Positions 55,995 to 64,000 of a stretch of DNA of 64,000 bases are shown piece after piece. Each line of letters opens with the position of its first letter. Position 1 is the stretch's first letter. The position numbers were made by a program, and so were the translations under genes. The notes beneath the pieces were generated by a model. The model was not told where the DNA came from. It saw nothing but the letters and a program-made list of their open reading frames with translations, and ran no database searches. This DNA is from Photobacterium profundum SS9 (GTDB taxonomy: Bacteria; Pseudomonadota; Gammaproteobacteria; Enterobacterales; Vibrionaceae), in NCBI RefSeq assembly GCF_000196255.1, contig NC_006370.1, positions 2,865,411 through 2,929,410 of the forward strand. Reading direction: 5' to 3'.

Positions 55995-58529
55995 CTAATC
56001 AGTCACTTCTACAATATCAATGCGTTCAGATTTTGTTGCTGGGCGACGCTGCTCTCGCTCTGTTACATAAGAAAGCTTATTATCAGGATCAGAACTATTA
56101 ATAAAATGCTGGAAACGTTTGAGTTTTTCAGATGACTCAATGGTTGTTTTCCATTCACATTGATAGTTTCGAATATTACGCGCCATTTCGTTTTCAAGCT
56201 CTTCTGCTAGCCCTAATTTATCATCAATAATGACTTCTTTAAGGTAATCGAGACCGCCATCTAAGTTTTCAAGCCATACAGACGTTCGCTGTAATCGATC
56301 GGCGGTGCGAATATAAAACATCAAGAATCGGTCAACATATTGCTGGAGAGTTTTATCATCTAAATCTGATGCAAAAAGATCAGCATGGCGCGGGCGCATA
56401 CCACCATTACCGCACACATAAAGGTTCCAACCATTTTCCGTTGCGATAATTCCAACATCTTTCGACTGAGCTTCTGCACATTCACGGGTACAACCGGATA
56501 CGGCAAACTTGAGTTTATGTGGTGCTCGTAACCCTTTGTAGCGATTTTCAATATCTATCGCAAAACCCACACTGTCTTTAATACCATAGCGACACCATGT
56601 GCTACCAACACATGATTTCACGGTACGAACCGATTTACCGTAGGCATGCCCTGTTTCAAAACCCACGTCGATTAATTTCTTCCAAATAACCGGAAGTTCA
56701 TGCAACTGCGCACCGAATAAATCAATGCGTTGCCCACCCGTTATTTTGGTATAGAGGTTAAATTCTTGAGCCACCTGACCTAAAGCAATTAACTTCTCTG
56801 GGGTTATTTCACCACCAGCAATACGTGGAACCACCGAATAGGTGCCATCTTTTTGCATGTTGCCAAGAAATATATCGTTAGTATCTTGCAGCCCAATATG
56901 TTGATTATCTAATACATAATCATTCCAAAAAGAAGCTAAGATTGAACCTATTGTTGGCTTACAAACTTCACAGCCTAGCCCTTCACCGTGGCTAGTTAAC
57001 AGTTCATCGAACGTCTTAATTTCCTTAATGCGAATAATGTCAGCCAGTTCTTTACGCGAATAAGCAAAGTGCTCACAAATATCATTCTTCACCTCAAAAC
57101 CAAGGCTCGCTAATTCAGCATCTAACACTTGTTTTGCCAACCCAGTACAGCCACCACAACCTGACGACGCTTTGGTTGTGCCTTTAATACTCGCCATATC
57201 GGTACAACCATTGGCGACAGCCTCTTTAATCTGCCCTTTGGTTACATCGAAACATGAGCATACTTGTGCTGAATCTGGCAAGGCATCAACACCAAAGCCT
57301 GTAGTTGCTTCACCATCAACCGCTGGCAATATTAATGCTGCTGGGTTTTCTGGCAATTCCATATCATTGAGCATCATTTGCAGCAACGTACCGTAGGCAT
57401 CAACGTCACCAACTAATACTGCACCTAATATCTTTTTACCGTCTTCCGATATAATAAGACGTTTGTATATTTGCTCGACTTCATCATTAAAGGTGTAAGA
57501 TTGCGCCCCAGCTGTTTGCCCATGAGCATCGCCAATACTGGCAACATCGACGCCTAGCAGCTTCAACTTGGTGCTCATATCTGCACCTGTAAATGACCCC
57601 GTACCACCACGAATGTGTGAAACCGCCGCTTTCGCCATGCTGTAACCTGGTGCGACTAAACCAAAGATTCGTCCTTGCCAAAGAGCACACTCACCAACGG
57701 CGTAAACATTGTCGACACTCGTTTGGCAGTTATCGTTAATCACGATTCCGCCACGTTCACCCACCTCAAGGCCATATTGACGTGCTAATTCGTCTTGAGG
57801 GCGAATACCCGCAGAAAATACGATCATATCGGTTTCAAGAAAGCTGCCATCTGCAAAATTCATGCGGTAACGACACGTTTCACCCGCCACAATTTCTGTG
57901 GTCGCTTTTTCGGTATGTACCTGAACATCAAGCTGCTCAATCTTTCGTTGCAATAGTCGTGCGCCACCATCATCTAATTGCACCGCCATCAAGCGTGGAG
58001 CAAACTCAACAACATGGGTTTCAACGCCTAGATGCTTCAGCGCATTTGCCGCTTCTAGCCCCAGCAAACCACCACCAATCACCACACCAACTTGACTGTC
58101 TTTACCTGATTTTGTAATCGCCTCAAGATCTTCAATGGTGCGATATACCAAGCAATGCGGCTGATCATTCCCAGGGATAGGAGGTACAAAAGGATATGAA
58201 CCGGTTGCCAGAATTAACTTATCGTAGGGTTCTTGCCGCCCACTTTCGGTAACCACGTGATTGTTTACTGTATCTAACGCGACAACTTTATCGCTCAATA
58301 CAAAGTTAACGCCGTGTTGTTGATAATATCCTTCATCAGTTAATGCCAATTCATCTGCTGTTGTTCCTGAAAAATAGGCACTCAACTTTACGCGATCATA
58401 GGCAAGTCGTGCTTCTTCAGAAAAAGTAACAATATCAAATTTATCTGCACTGGCATCCTGCACTAATGTGTCGATAAACATGTGTCCAACCATCCCGTTT
58501 CCAACCACAACAATACGCTGCTTATCCAT
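55995..58529 (-). CDS. nirB: NADH-dependent nitrite reductase large subunit NirB
   Basis: 844 residues, normal for NirB. An FAD/NAD-dependent oxidoreductase part (VVVGNGMVGHMFIDTL at the start, second Gly motif VVIGGGLLGLEAANAL near 150) is followed by a BFD-like [2Fe-2S] domain (CSCFDVTKGQIKEA near 423, CGGCTGLAKQ near 455). The nitrite/sulfite reductase halves follow. The [4Fe-4S]-siroheme cysteines are in CVGSTWCRYG near 640 and CTRECAEAQSKD near 678. It reduces nitrite to ammonium in the cytoplasm. Second gene of the minus-strand operon after cobA, whose product makes the siroheme precursor. Confidence 0.97.
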   Translation of the reverse strand: MDKQRIVVVGNGMVGHMFIDTLVQDASADKFDIVTFSEEARLAYDRVKLSAYFSGTTADELALTDEGYYQQHGVNFVLSDKVVALDTVNNHVVTESGRQEPYDKLILATGSYPFVPPIPGNDQPHCLVYRTIEDLEAITKSGKDSQVGVVIGGGLLGLEAANALKHLGVETHVVEFAPRLMAVQLDDGGARLLQRKIEQLDVQVHTEKATTEIVAGETCRYRMNFADGSFLETDMIVFSAGIRPQDELARQYGLEVGERGGIVINDNCQTSVDNVYAVGECALWQGRIFGLVAPGYSMAKAAVSHIRGGTGSFTGADMSTKLKLLGVDVASIGDAHGQTAGAQSYTFNDEVEQIYKRLIISEDGKKILGAVLVGDVDAYGTLLQMMLNDMELPENPAALILPAVDGEATTGFGVDALPDSAQVCSCFDVTKGQIKEAVANGCTDMASIKGTTKASSGCGGCTGLAKQVLDAELASLGFEVKNDICEHFAYSRKELADIIRIKEIKTFDELLTSHGEGLGCEVCKPTIGSILASFWNDYVLDNQHIGLQDTNDIFLGNMQKDGTYSVVPRIAGGEITPEKLIALGQVAQEFNLYTKITGGQRIDLFGAQLHELPVIWKKLIDVGFETGHAYGKSVRTVKSCVGSTWCRYGIKDSVGFAIDIENRYKGLRAPHKLKFAVSGCTRECAEAQSKDVGIIATENGWNLYVCGNGGMRPRHADLFASDLDDKTLQQYVDRFLMFYIRTADRLQRTSVWLENLDGGLDYLKEVIIDDKLGLAEELENEMARNIRNYQCEWKTTIESSEKLKRFQHFINSSDPDNKLSYVTEREQRRPATKSERIDIVEVTD

Positions 58530-58577
58530 GTTGTATCCTCTTTATTTTTCTAATAATGCTTTAAATGAATCTGCGGA

Positions 58578-59414
58578 TTACGCCATCAGACGTTCAGCTT
58601 TCTGGTTATCCAAGCTCGCAAACCATTGAAGTTGATCCGCCAGATCCACAACTTTGCCAATCACAATTAATGCAGGAGATTTCACATCATGTTCAGTGAC
58701 TAATTCAGCGAGTTGGTTCAGCTTACCGCGTACTACACGTTGCTTTGGGCAGCATCCATTTTCGATCAAGGCGGCTGGCGTATTGCTATCTAAACCTGAT
58801 TTTATGAGCTCTTCGGCAATCAAGCTTGCTTTACTCAGCCCCATATAAAACACCAAGGTGTGATCAAGCTGCGCTAAGCTGTCCCAACGAATATCGAGTT
58901 CTTTCTCTGCATGTGCTGTCACAAACGTACAACCTTGAGACAAACCGCGGTGGGTCAATGGAATACCCGCATAACTGGTGCAGCCAGCAGCGGCGGTAAT
59001 ACCGGGAACAAGTTCGACTTCGATACCTTCTTGTATTAAACGCAGCATTTCTTCACCACCACGTCCAAACACAAATGCATCACCTCCTTTAAGGCGACAG
59101 ATATTTAAGCCTTGCTGAGCTTTGGTCACGAGAAGATCATTAATTTCATCTTGGGGTACGCTGTGACGATCTTTGGCTTTCCCAACATACAAGGCAGGGG
59201 TTGAAGGAGGGAATAATTGACAGATCTCTTTACTTACCAAACGATCAAACAAGATCAGATCTGCCTGCTGAATAACCCTTAATGCCTTTAAGGTGAGTAA
59301 ATCAGGATCACCCGGCCCCGCACCCACTAAGCTGACTTTCCCTGAAAACGGGCTTTCTTTGGCAGTGACTGCTGCAAAATTAACAATGCTATTTGTAGGG
59401 GGTTCATTTGACAT
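58578..59414 (-). CDS. cobA: uroporphyrinogen-III C-methyltransferase (SUMT)
   Basis: 278 residues with the SUMT signatures VSLVGAGPGDPDLLTLKALR near residue 27, LKGGDAFVFGRGGEE near 108 and THRGLSQGCTFVTAH. It methylates uroporphyrinogen III to precorrin-2, the first step to siroheme, the cofactor of NirB encoded next. It lacks the CysG oxidase/chelatase domain, so another enzyme must finish siroheme. It leads the operon and has a sigma-54 promoter about 48 bases upstream. Confidence 0.96.
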   Translation of the reverse strand: MSNEPPTNSIVNFAAVTAKESPFSGKVSLVGAGPGDPDLLTLKALRVIQQADLILFDRLVSKEICQLFPPSTPALYVGKAKDRHSVPQDEINDLLVTKAQQGLNICRLKGGDAFVFGRGGEEMLRLIQEGIEVELVPGITAAAGCTSYAGIPLTHRGLSQGCTFVTAHAEKELDIRWDSLAQLDHTLVFYMGLSKASLIAEELIKSGLDSNTPAALIENGCCPKQRVVRGKLNQLAELVTEHDVKSPALIVIGKVVDLADQLQWFASLDNQKAERLMA

Positions 59415-59460
59415 AACTCAATTCCTCTTACGCTTCCATGCTTGCTATGAGTTGAGCTAC

Positions 59461-59477
59461 AGCAAAGAGAGTGCCAG
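59461..59477 (-). promoter_or_regulatory. sigma-54 promoter of cobA-nirB-nirD
   Basis: On the minus strand CTGGCACTCTCTTTGCTG: TGGCAC and TTGC separated by five bases, GG-N10-GC spacing, a full match to the -24/-12 consensus. It ends 47 bases before the cobA start codon. Confidence 0.9.
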
Positions 59478-59607
59478 TAGTGAGTATTTAATTCCCTCCA
59501 GTTAACAAAGTCGTTTTATTTCAATGAATTAAAGTTTAAATTTATACACAAATCATATTTCAGCCTCTTCTCCATTACTCATTATCCCCCTCTAAATAAA
59601 GGGCTGT

Positions 59608-59624
59608 TGCACAGAATGAGTGCG
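59608..59624. promoter_or_regulatory. NtrC-type enhancer site between the divergent nitrate operons
   Basis: TGCACAGAATGAGTGCG fits the NtrC dyad TGCAC-N7-GTGCA at nine of ten fixed bases. It lies about 130 bases upstream of the cobA sigma-54 promoter and about 160 bases upstream of the nasA one, normal enhancer distances. A further half-site TGCACC occurs at 59684-59689. Confidence 0.75.
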
Positions 59625-59783
59625 CGAGACACCAGAATAAAGCACCGAATTTCAACGTCATAACCCTTTAGTAGTAGTTAAATGCACCATCAAAACCACA
59701 CCTATGGGCACATTAAGCTACAAGGCATTGTTTAATAAGACTTAACACTTATTTTTTCATGAGCTTTCTCACTTATTTCAAAC

Positions 59784-59799
59784 TGGCGTAGTTATTGCT
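59784..59799 (+). promoter_or_regulatory. sigma-54 promoter of nasA
   Basis: TGGCGTAGTTATTGCT: GG-N10-GC spacing with TGGCG at -24 and TTGCT at -12. It lies 67 bases before the nasA GTG start, giving a predicted leader of roughly 55 bases. Confidence 0.85.
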
Positions 59800-59865
59800 C
59801 AGTCTCTTATATAACCAGGCTGTCTAGCCAGAAATAGGAAGTTTAATACGCTAAGGAGAAGGATT

Positions 59866-62562
59866 GTGGCAATAAACAAAGTCACCCCTTGGGTTAAAAG
59901 TACCTGTGCATATTGTGGCGTAGGATGTGGCATTGAAGCGAAGCCTACCGCAAACGGTCAACTCGATATTCGAGGCGATGTTGATCACCCAGCAAACTAT
60001 GGCCGATTATGTTCAAAAGGACTCGCCCTTGGCGAAACAGTTACACATGAAGGACGGCTACAGTATCCATCAATCAATGGTCAAGACGTCGATTGGAATA
60101 GTGCGATTAAGCACGTGGCGACACAATTTTCAGACATTATTGAACAGCATGGTAAAGATGCTGTTGCCTTTTATGTATCCGGACAGCTATTAACTGAAGA
60201 TTATTATGTCGCTAATAAATTGATGAAAGGCTTTATTGGCAGTGGCAATATCGATACCAATTCACGCTTATGTATGTCATCAAGTGTCGCCGGGCATAAA
60301 CGGGCATTTGGTTCTGACACGGTACCGGGCTGTTATGAAGATCTTGAGCTTGCCGATATGATCGTTATTACAGGTTCAAACCTCGCATGGTGCCACCCTA
60401 TTTTATACCAGCGTATCAAGGCCGAAAAACAACGTCGCCCTAGCCTTCAGGTGATCGTTATCGATCCAAGAAAAACAGATACCTGTGAAATAGCCAATCA
60501 GCACTTGGCATTAAAAGCGGGATCTGACGTCGCTTTATTTAACGGTTTACTCAGCTATCTTAACCAGCACCACCAGCTGAATAACGCGTATATCAACGCA
60601 CATACCGAAGGTTTCGAACAGGCAGTAGAGCGTGCAAATAAAGATGCTGGCGATATTGCAACGGTTGCCGCTAAAACGGGTTTATCGATTGAGCAGTTAA
60701 ATACTTTTTACCGTTTGTACGCCAAGAATGAAAAGGTCGTCACCCTATATTCTCAGGGGGTCAATCAATCAATTCAAGGCACAGACAAGGTAAACAGCAT
60801 TTTAAACTGTCACCTTGCGATGGGGCGAATAGGAAAACCGGGATCGGGCCCGTTTTCTGTCACGGGTCAACCTAACGCGATGGGTGGGCGTGAAGTGGGC
60901 GGGTTGGCCAATACCTTAGCGTCACACATGGATTTTGGTAACCCAACACATCACCAATTAATCAGCGACTATTGGCAAACAGATTCACTTGCCACTCAGC
61001 TCGGTCTAAAAGCAGTCGAGCTATTTGATGCGATTGATAATGGTAAAATAAAAGCAATTTGGATAATGGCGACGAACCCTGTCGTCAGCTTGCCAGATGC
61101 AGAAAAAATTAAACGCGCACTCAAAAAATGCCCGCTGGTTGTGGTGTCTGACTGCATTGCAGATACCGATACCACCCGTTGTGCTGATGTGCTTTTACCA
61201 GCACAAGGCTGGAGTGAAAAGTCTGGAACTGTCACTAATTCAGAGCGTCGTATATCACGTCAACGACGCTTATTACCTACCCCCGGTGAAGGTAAACCTG
61301 ATTGGTGGATAATCAGTGAAGTAGCAAAGTCGATGGGCTTTGCCAAGGCATTTACTTATCAGCATGAGGCTGAGATTTTTAATGAATACGCCATAATGAC
61401 GGGGCTCGATAATGCCAAGCGTGATTTAAACTTGACTGGCCTCGCTCACCTAACCACTGAACAATATGCACAGTTACTACCACAGCAGTGGCCCGTTCTA
61501 CATATTGATAAAGAAATTACGCACAAGCGCCTCTTCACCGATGGTCGTTTCTTTACCCCGTCTGGAAAAGCACAGTTTATTGCCGTACAACACCAACCAA
61601 CTGCTTTGCAGTGTAATGCTGACTTTCCTTTATCTTTAAATAGTGGCCGTATTCGCGATCAATGGCACACCATGACACGAACAGGTTTATCGGCGCGTTT
61701 AGGTGCTCATAAACCAGAGCCTTTCGTATCGGTTAACCCGATAGATGCTGAACATTATGCGTTACAACACGGCACAATCGCCACTCTCACGAGCCCATTC
61801 GGTAATGTTCAGGTACGGGTTGATATATCAAAACAGGTCAATCAAGGGCAACTCTTTATGCCGATACATTGGAATAACGTGACATCCAGTGCCGGTAAAG
61901 TCTGTAACTTAATAAGCCCAAAAACAGACGATATATCTGGCCAACCCGAATTCAAATTTACCCCGGTATCCATTGCCTCTTTCGCTTATAAAAGCGAAGC
62001 TATGCTGCTATCCAGCACGGTTCTTGATATGACAGAGTTTGATTATTGGGTACGTCAGAAAGTAACGGGGGGATATCTATATCGAATTGCCAGTTGTTTA
62101 TTACCAGAACAATTAATGCTTCGCCTTTCACAATATTGCCAACATGAAAATGGGCGTGAACTGAGTTTTAATGGGGCAAGTAGCGGACAGTATCGCTATG
62201 CAAATATCGAGAAGCAACGTTTACGCAGTTGTTATTTAGTCGCTGACGATTTACAGCAACAAGATTTAGATTGGCTACAAAATCTATTAGATGAACCTAT
62301 CGACATTACTGTCGAACGCTCACTGATATCGGGGACAGCTGAGGGTAAGTTAGCGGCTGGTAAAACAGTTTGTGCGTGCAAACAAGTTGGAAGAAATACA
62401 ATTTGCCAAGCCATTAGAGAACAACACTTAAAATCAGTTGATCAAATAAGCGCATGCACAAAAGCAGGAACAGGCTGCGGAAGCTGTGTACCAGAGTTAC
62501 AACAAATATTGGATGAAGAAGGGATTGCCCAAACAGCGCTTATGTACGAAGAAAACGGGTAA
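59866..62562 (+). CDS. nasA: assimilatory nitrate reductase, molybdopterin catalytic subunit
   Basis: 898 residues. The N-terminal [4Fe-4S] site CAYCGVGCGIEAKP...GRLCSKG is at residues 14-50. The Mo-ligand Cys lies in NSRLCMSSSVAG near residue 143, followed by molybdopterin domains (GQPNAMGGREVGG near 340, SLNSGRIRDQWHTMTRTG near 587). A C-terminal BFD-like [2Fe-2S] domain is at about 835-885 (CACKQVGRNTICQAI, GTGCGSCVPEL), as in Klebsiella NasA. It reduces nitrate to nitrite in the cytoplasm. The GTG start is preceded by AAGGAGAAGG. Its last 23 bases overlap the convergent hydrolase gene. A separate NasC-type electron donor is not seen in this window. Confidence 0.96.
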   Translation: MAINKVTPWVKSTCAYCGVGCGIEAKPTANGQLDIRGDVDHPANYGRLCSKGLALGETVTHEGRLQYPSINGQDVDWNSAIKHVATQFSDIIEQHGKDAVAFYVSGQLLTEDYYVANKLMKGFIGSGNIDTNSRLCMSSSVAGHKRAFGSDTVPGCYEDLELADMIVITGSNLAWCHPILYQRIKAEKQRRPSLQVIVIDPRKTDTCEIANQHLALKAGSDVALFNGLLSYLNQHHQLNNAYINAHTEGFEQAVERANKDAGDIATVAAKTGLSIEQLNTFYRLYAKNEKVVTLYSQGVNQSIQGTDKVNSILNCHLAMGRIGKPGSGPFSVTGQPNAMGGREVGGLANTLASHMDFGNPTHHQLISDYWQTDSLATQLGLKAVELFDAIDNGKIKAIWIMATNPVVSLPDAEKIKRALKKCPLVVVSDCIADTDTTRCADVLLPAQGWSEKSGTVTNSERRISRQRRLLPTPGEGKPDWWIISEVAKSMGFAKAFTYQHEAEIFNEYAIMTGLDNAKRDLNLTGLAHLTTEQYAQLLPQQWPVLHIDKEITHKRLFTDGRFFTPSGKAQFIAVQHQPTALQCNADFPLSLNSGRIRDQWHTMTRTGLSARLGAHKPEPFVSVNPIDAEHYALQHGTIATLTSPFGNVQVRVDISKQVNQGQLFMPIHWNNVTSSAGKVCNLISPKTDDISGQPEFKFTPVSIASFAYKSEAMLLSSTVLDMTEFDYWVRQKVTGGYLYRIASCLLPEQLMLRLSQYCQHENGRELSFNGASSGQYRYANIEKQRLRSCYLVADDLQQQDLDWLQNLLDEPIDITVERSLISGTAEGKLAAGKTVCACKQVGRNTICQAIREQHLKSVDQISACTKAGTGCGSCVPELQQILDEEGIAQTALMYEENG

Positions 62563-63475
62563 TGGTTTGGTAAACTTGAGCGCACTCTTCTTTGACCAAA
62601 TCTTCCATATTCATAAAGGCGTGGATCATATTGGGGAAATGTACATGCTCAACCTGCACGCCAGTCGCTTCAACCTTTTTGCAATAGCTTACCCCGTCAT
62701 CACGAAGCGGGCAAAACTCAGCAGTAAAGAGTAAGGTTTCTGGCAATGCGGGGGTAAAGCGACCATATAACGGAGAAACACGTTGGCGGTTTTCGTTATT
62801 TTGTAAATAATTATCAAAATACCACGCTACCTTGTCTTTCTGAAGCAAGTACCCTGCTGCATTTTGTTCCATCGAGCCTGAGTGCATGGTGTAGTCAAGA
62901 CTTGGATAGATCATCACTTGCTTGGCAATATTCACCGTGTCATCAAATTGCGCTTGGCCACTTACCGTTGCAACCAGCGCACCACCACCAGAATCGCCTG
63001 CAACAACTAATTCTCGTTGGTACTCAATTTGACAGCTATCCAATGTCGTCCAAATACCTTTCACAACCGCGTAAGCATCATTCACGCCAGCAGGATACGG
63101 ACATTCTGGCGCTAACCGGTAGTCAACAGCAACCACTATATGCTGGGTGGCACTCGCTAACTTGCGACAAATAGGATCATAAACCGCAATACTGCCTGCC
63201 ATATGCCCACCACCATGATAATAAACCAAAACAGGTAAAGCCTGCTCTGGTGCCGGATGGTAAATACGTACAGGTACGGTGTCTTCATCTTTTATGACGA
63301 CATCATCTTGAACCCAAGCAATAGCGGGAATATCGGTAACCAAATCTTTTGTTAAATTGGCTAGCCCTTCACGTGCATTGGTTGCAGTCGGTTTGAAACC
63401 ATTTTCAATTAATACTGCTACTTGCTGGTTAAAATCTTCAAGCCATGGCTGTAATTTTTCACTGACTTGGCGCAT
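62540..63475 (-). CDS. alpha/beta hydrolase of the hormone-sensitive-lipase family
   Basis: 311 residues. The oxyanion-hole HGGG motif is in YYHGGGHMAGS near residue 89, the nucleophile serine in VAGDSGGGALVA near 159, an acidic residue candidate in CPLRDDGVSYCKK, and the catalytic His in MIHAFMNME near the C-terminus. Members cleave short-chain esters. Its end overlaps nasA by 23 bases in convergent orientation. It lies 18 bases after fabV on the same strand and may be co-transcribed with it. Confidence 0.9.
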   Translation of the reverse strand: MRQVSEKLQPWLEDFNQQVAVLIENGFKPTATNAREGLANLTKDLVTDIPAIAWVQDDVVIKDEDTVPVRIYHPAPEQALPVLVYYHGGGHMAGSIAVYDPICRKLASATQHIVVAVDYRLAPECPYPAGVNDAYAVVKGIWTTLDSCQIEYQRELVVAGDSGGGALVATVSGQAQFDDTVNIAKQVMIYPSLDYTMHSGSMEQNAAGYLLQKDKVAWYFDNYLQNNENRQRVSPLYGRFTPALPETLLFTAEFCPLRDDGVSYCKKVEATGVQVEHVHFPNMIHAFMNMEDLVKEECAQVYQTITRFLRT

Positions 63476-63493
63476 TACATGATCCTTATGTAT

Positions 63494-64000
63494 TTATGCA
63501 ACTAATTGAGTTAGCGTTTCAAAGTCAATATCCGCTTGATAATCAACCCCCTCTAAGCCAAAGCCATTTAACTGCATAAAGTCGGCTTTATAGCCTTGGT
63601 AATCCCCCATTGTGGTAAAGTTTTCAGGGGTGATTTTTACCATTAACTCACTGACTTGCTGCTGAATGTCTTCCTCTAGTTCCCAGTCATCAACACGAAT
63701 CAAACGGCTATCATCGACTGGTACTATTTTATTCTTTCCGTAAAGACGCTGAGAATAGAGTCGCTGCATCTGCTCAATACATCCTTCATGCACACCTTTG
63801 TCTTTCATTACCTTAAACAAAGCGAGAATATAGGGCGAAAAAGCAGGAATAAAAACACTGGCTTTGGTGACTAACGCTTTACAGACAGACACATAAGCTT
63901 CACCACCCATTTCAGACATTTTGTCATTAAGCTGATCGGCTGTTGCATGCAAATGCGCCTTAGCTCTGCCTAGTGTTCCTTGGTGATAAATGGAATACGT
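63494..64000 (-). CDS. fabV: trans-2-enoyl-ACP/CoA reductase FabV (C-terminal part)
   Basis: The frame is open to the window edge, so the 5' part lies beyond it; 168 residues are visible. The segments YHQGTLGRAKAHLHATADQL, VSVCKALVTKAS, FKVMKDKGVHEGCIEQM and LRLYGK-like QRLYGKNKIV match the C-terminal third of FabV. FabV is the NADH-dependent enoyl reductase of fatty-acid synthesis found in Vibrio and relatives, resistant to triclosan. The visible part includes the GYKADFMQLNGFGLEGVDY ending typical of the family. Confidence 0.9.
   Translation of the reverse strand, partial: TYSIYHQGTLGRAKAHLHATADQLNDKMSEMGGEAYVSVCKALVTKASVFIPAFSPYILALFKVMKDKGVHEGCIEQMQRLYSQRLYGKNKIVPVDDSRLIRVDDWELEEDIQQQVSELMVKITPENFTTMGDYQGYKADFMQLNGFGLEGVDYQADIDFETLTQLVA

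Noticed and set aside
59696..59720. Additional full NtrC sites near nasA
   Set aside because: Only the half-site TGCACC is good; the opposite halves match poorly, so I count one convincing dyad.

Overview
The window looks like chromosomal DNA of a gammaproteobacterium of the family Vibrionaceae, most likely Photobacterium. The basis is gene content and order: topA, yciN, sohB, yciK, rluB, yciO, rnm (yciV) and the trp operon, then yciB, yciA and yciI further on, follow the enterobacterial/vibrio trp neighbourhood, with a vibrio-style separate trpG and fused trpCF. Base composition is moderately AT-rich. I saw no rRNA, tRNA, CRISPR array, intact insertion sequence or prophage.

Layout. 1-3184: the end of a CysB-family LysR regulator, then a convergent operon of two membrane proteins and an M20 amidohydrolase. 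3566-12707: housekeeping genes (topA, yciN, a DUF805 protein, sohB, yciK, rluB, yciO, rnm). 12730-20735: the trp operon, with a near-canonical TrpR operator, a leader peptide with three consecutive Trp codons and an attenuator. The first structural gene is a type I-beta DAHP synthase, followed by trpE, trpG, trpD, trpCF, trpB and trpA. 21031-23836: a dicarboxylate/amino acid symporter with a perfect FNR box upstream, and a LysR regulator. 24183-35863: a complete Tad/Flp pilus locus of 14 genes in one direction. 36057-37863: yciB, yciA, yciI and a probable type II secretion pilotin lipoprotein.

37969-51403 is mixed: an RlmK/RlmI-like methyltransferase, an RluA-like pseudouridine synthase, an NSS-family transporter, cardiolipin synthase, a Cys-less molybdopterin-fold periplasmic protein paired with a GGDEF protein, a BCCT transporter, a DEDDh exonuclease with a cNMP/CBS/DUF294 protein, and an iron alcohol dehydrogenase. 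51804-62562 is a nitrate assimilation cluster: on the minus strand cobA, nirB and nirD, then a nitrate transporter and a membrane-anchored PP2C phosphatase/Ser-Thr kinase; on the plus strand the nitrate reductase nasA. Three sigma-54 (-24/-12) promoters with GG-N10-GC spacing can be read directly, plus a good NtrC-type dyad between the divergent units. The window ends with an alpha/beta hydrolase and the C-terminal part of fabV.

The most interesting points are: (1) a Thermotoga-type DAHP synthase placed under trp repression and attenuation, linking shikimate entry to tryptophan supply; (2) the sigma-54/NtrC architecture of the nitrate cluster, including the operon with a bifunctional kinase/phosphatase; (3) an approximately 15-kb block (symporter, LysR, Tad pilus) between trpA and yciBA; (4) a dispersed palindromic element of about 67 bp with three full and three partial copies; (5) an 86-bp MITE-like inverted-repeat element carrying a terminator.
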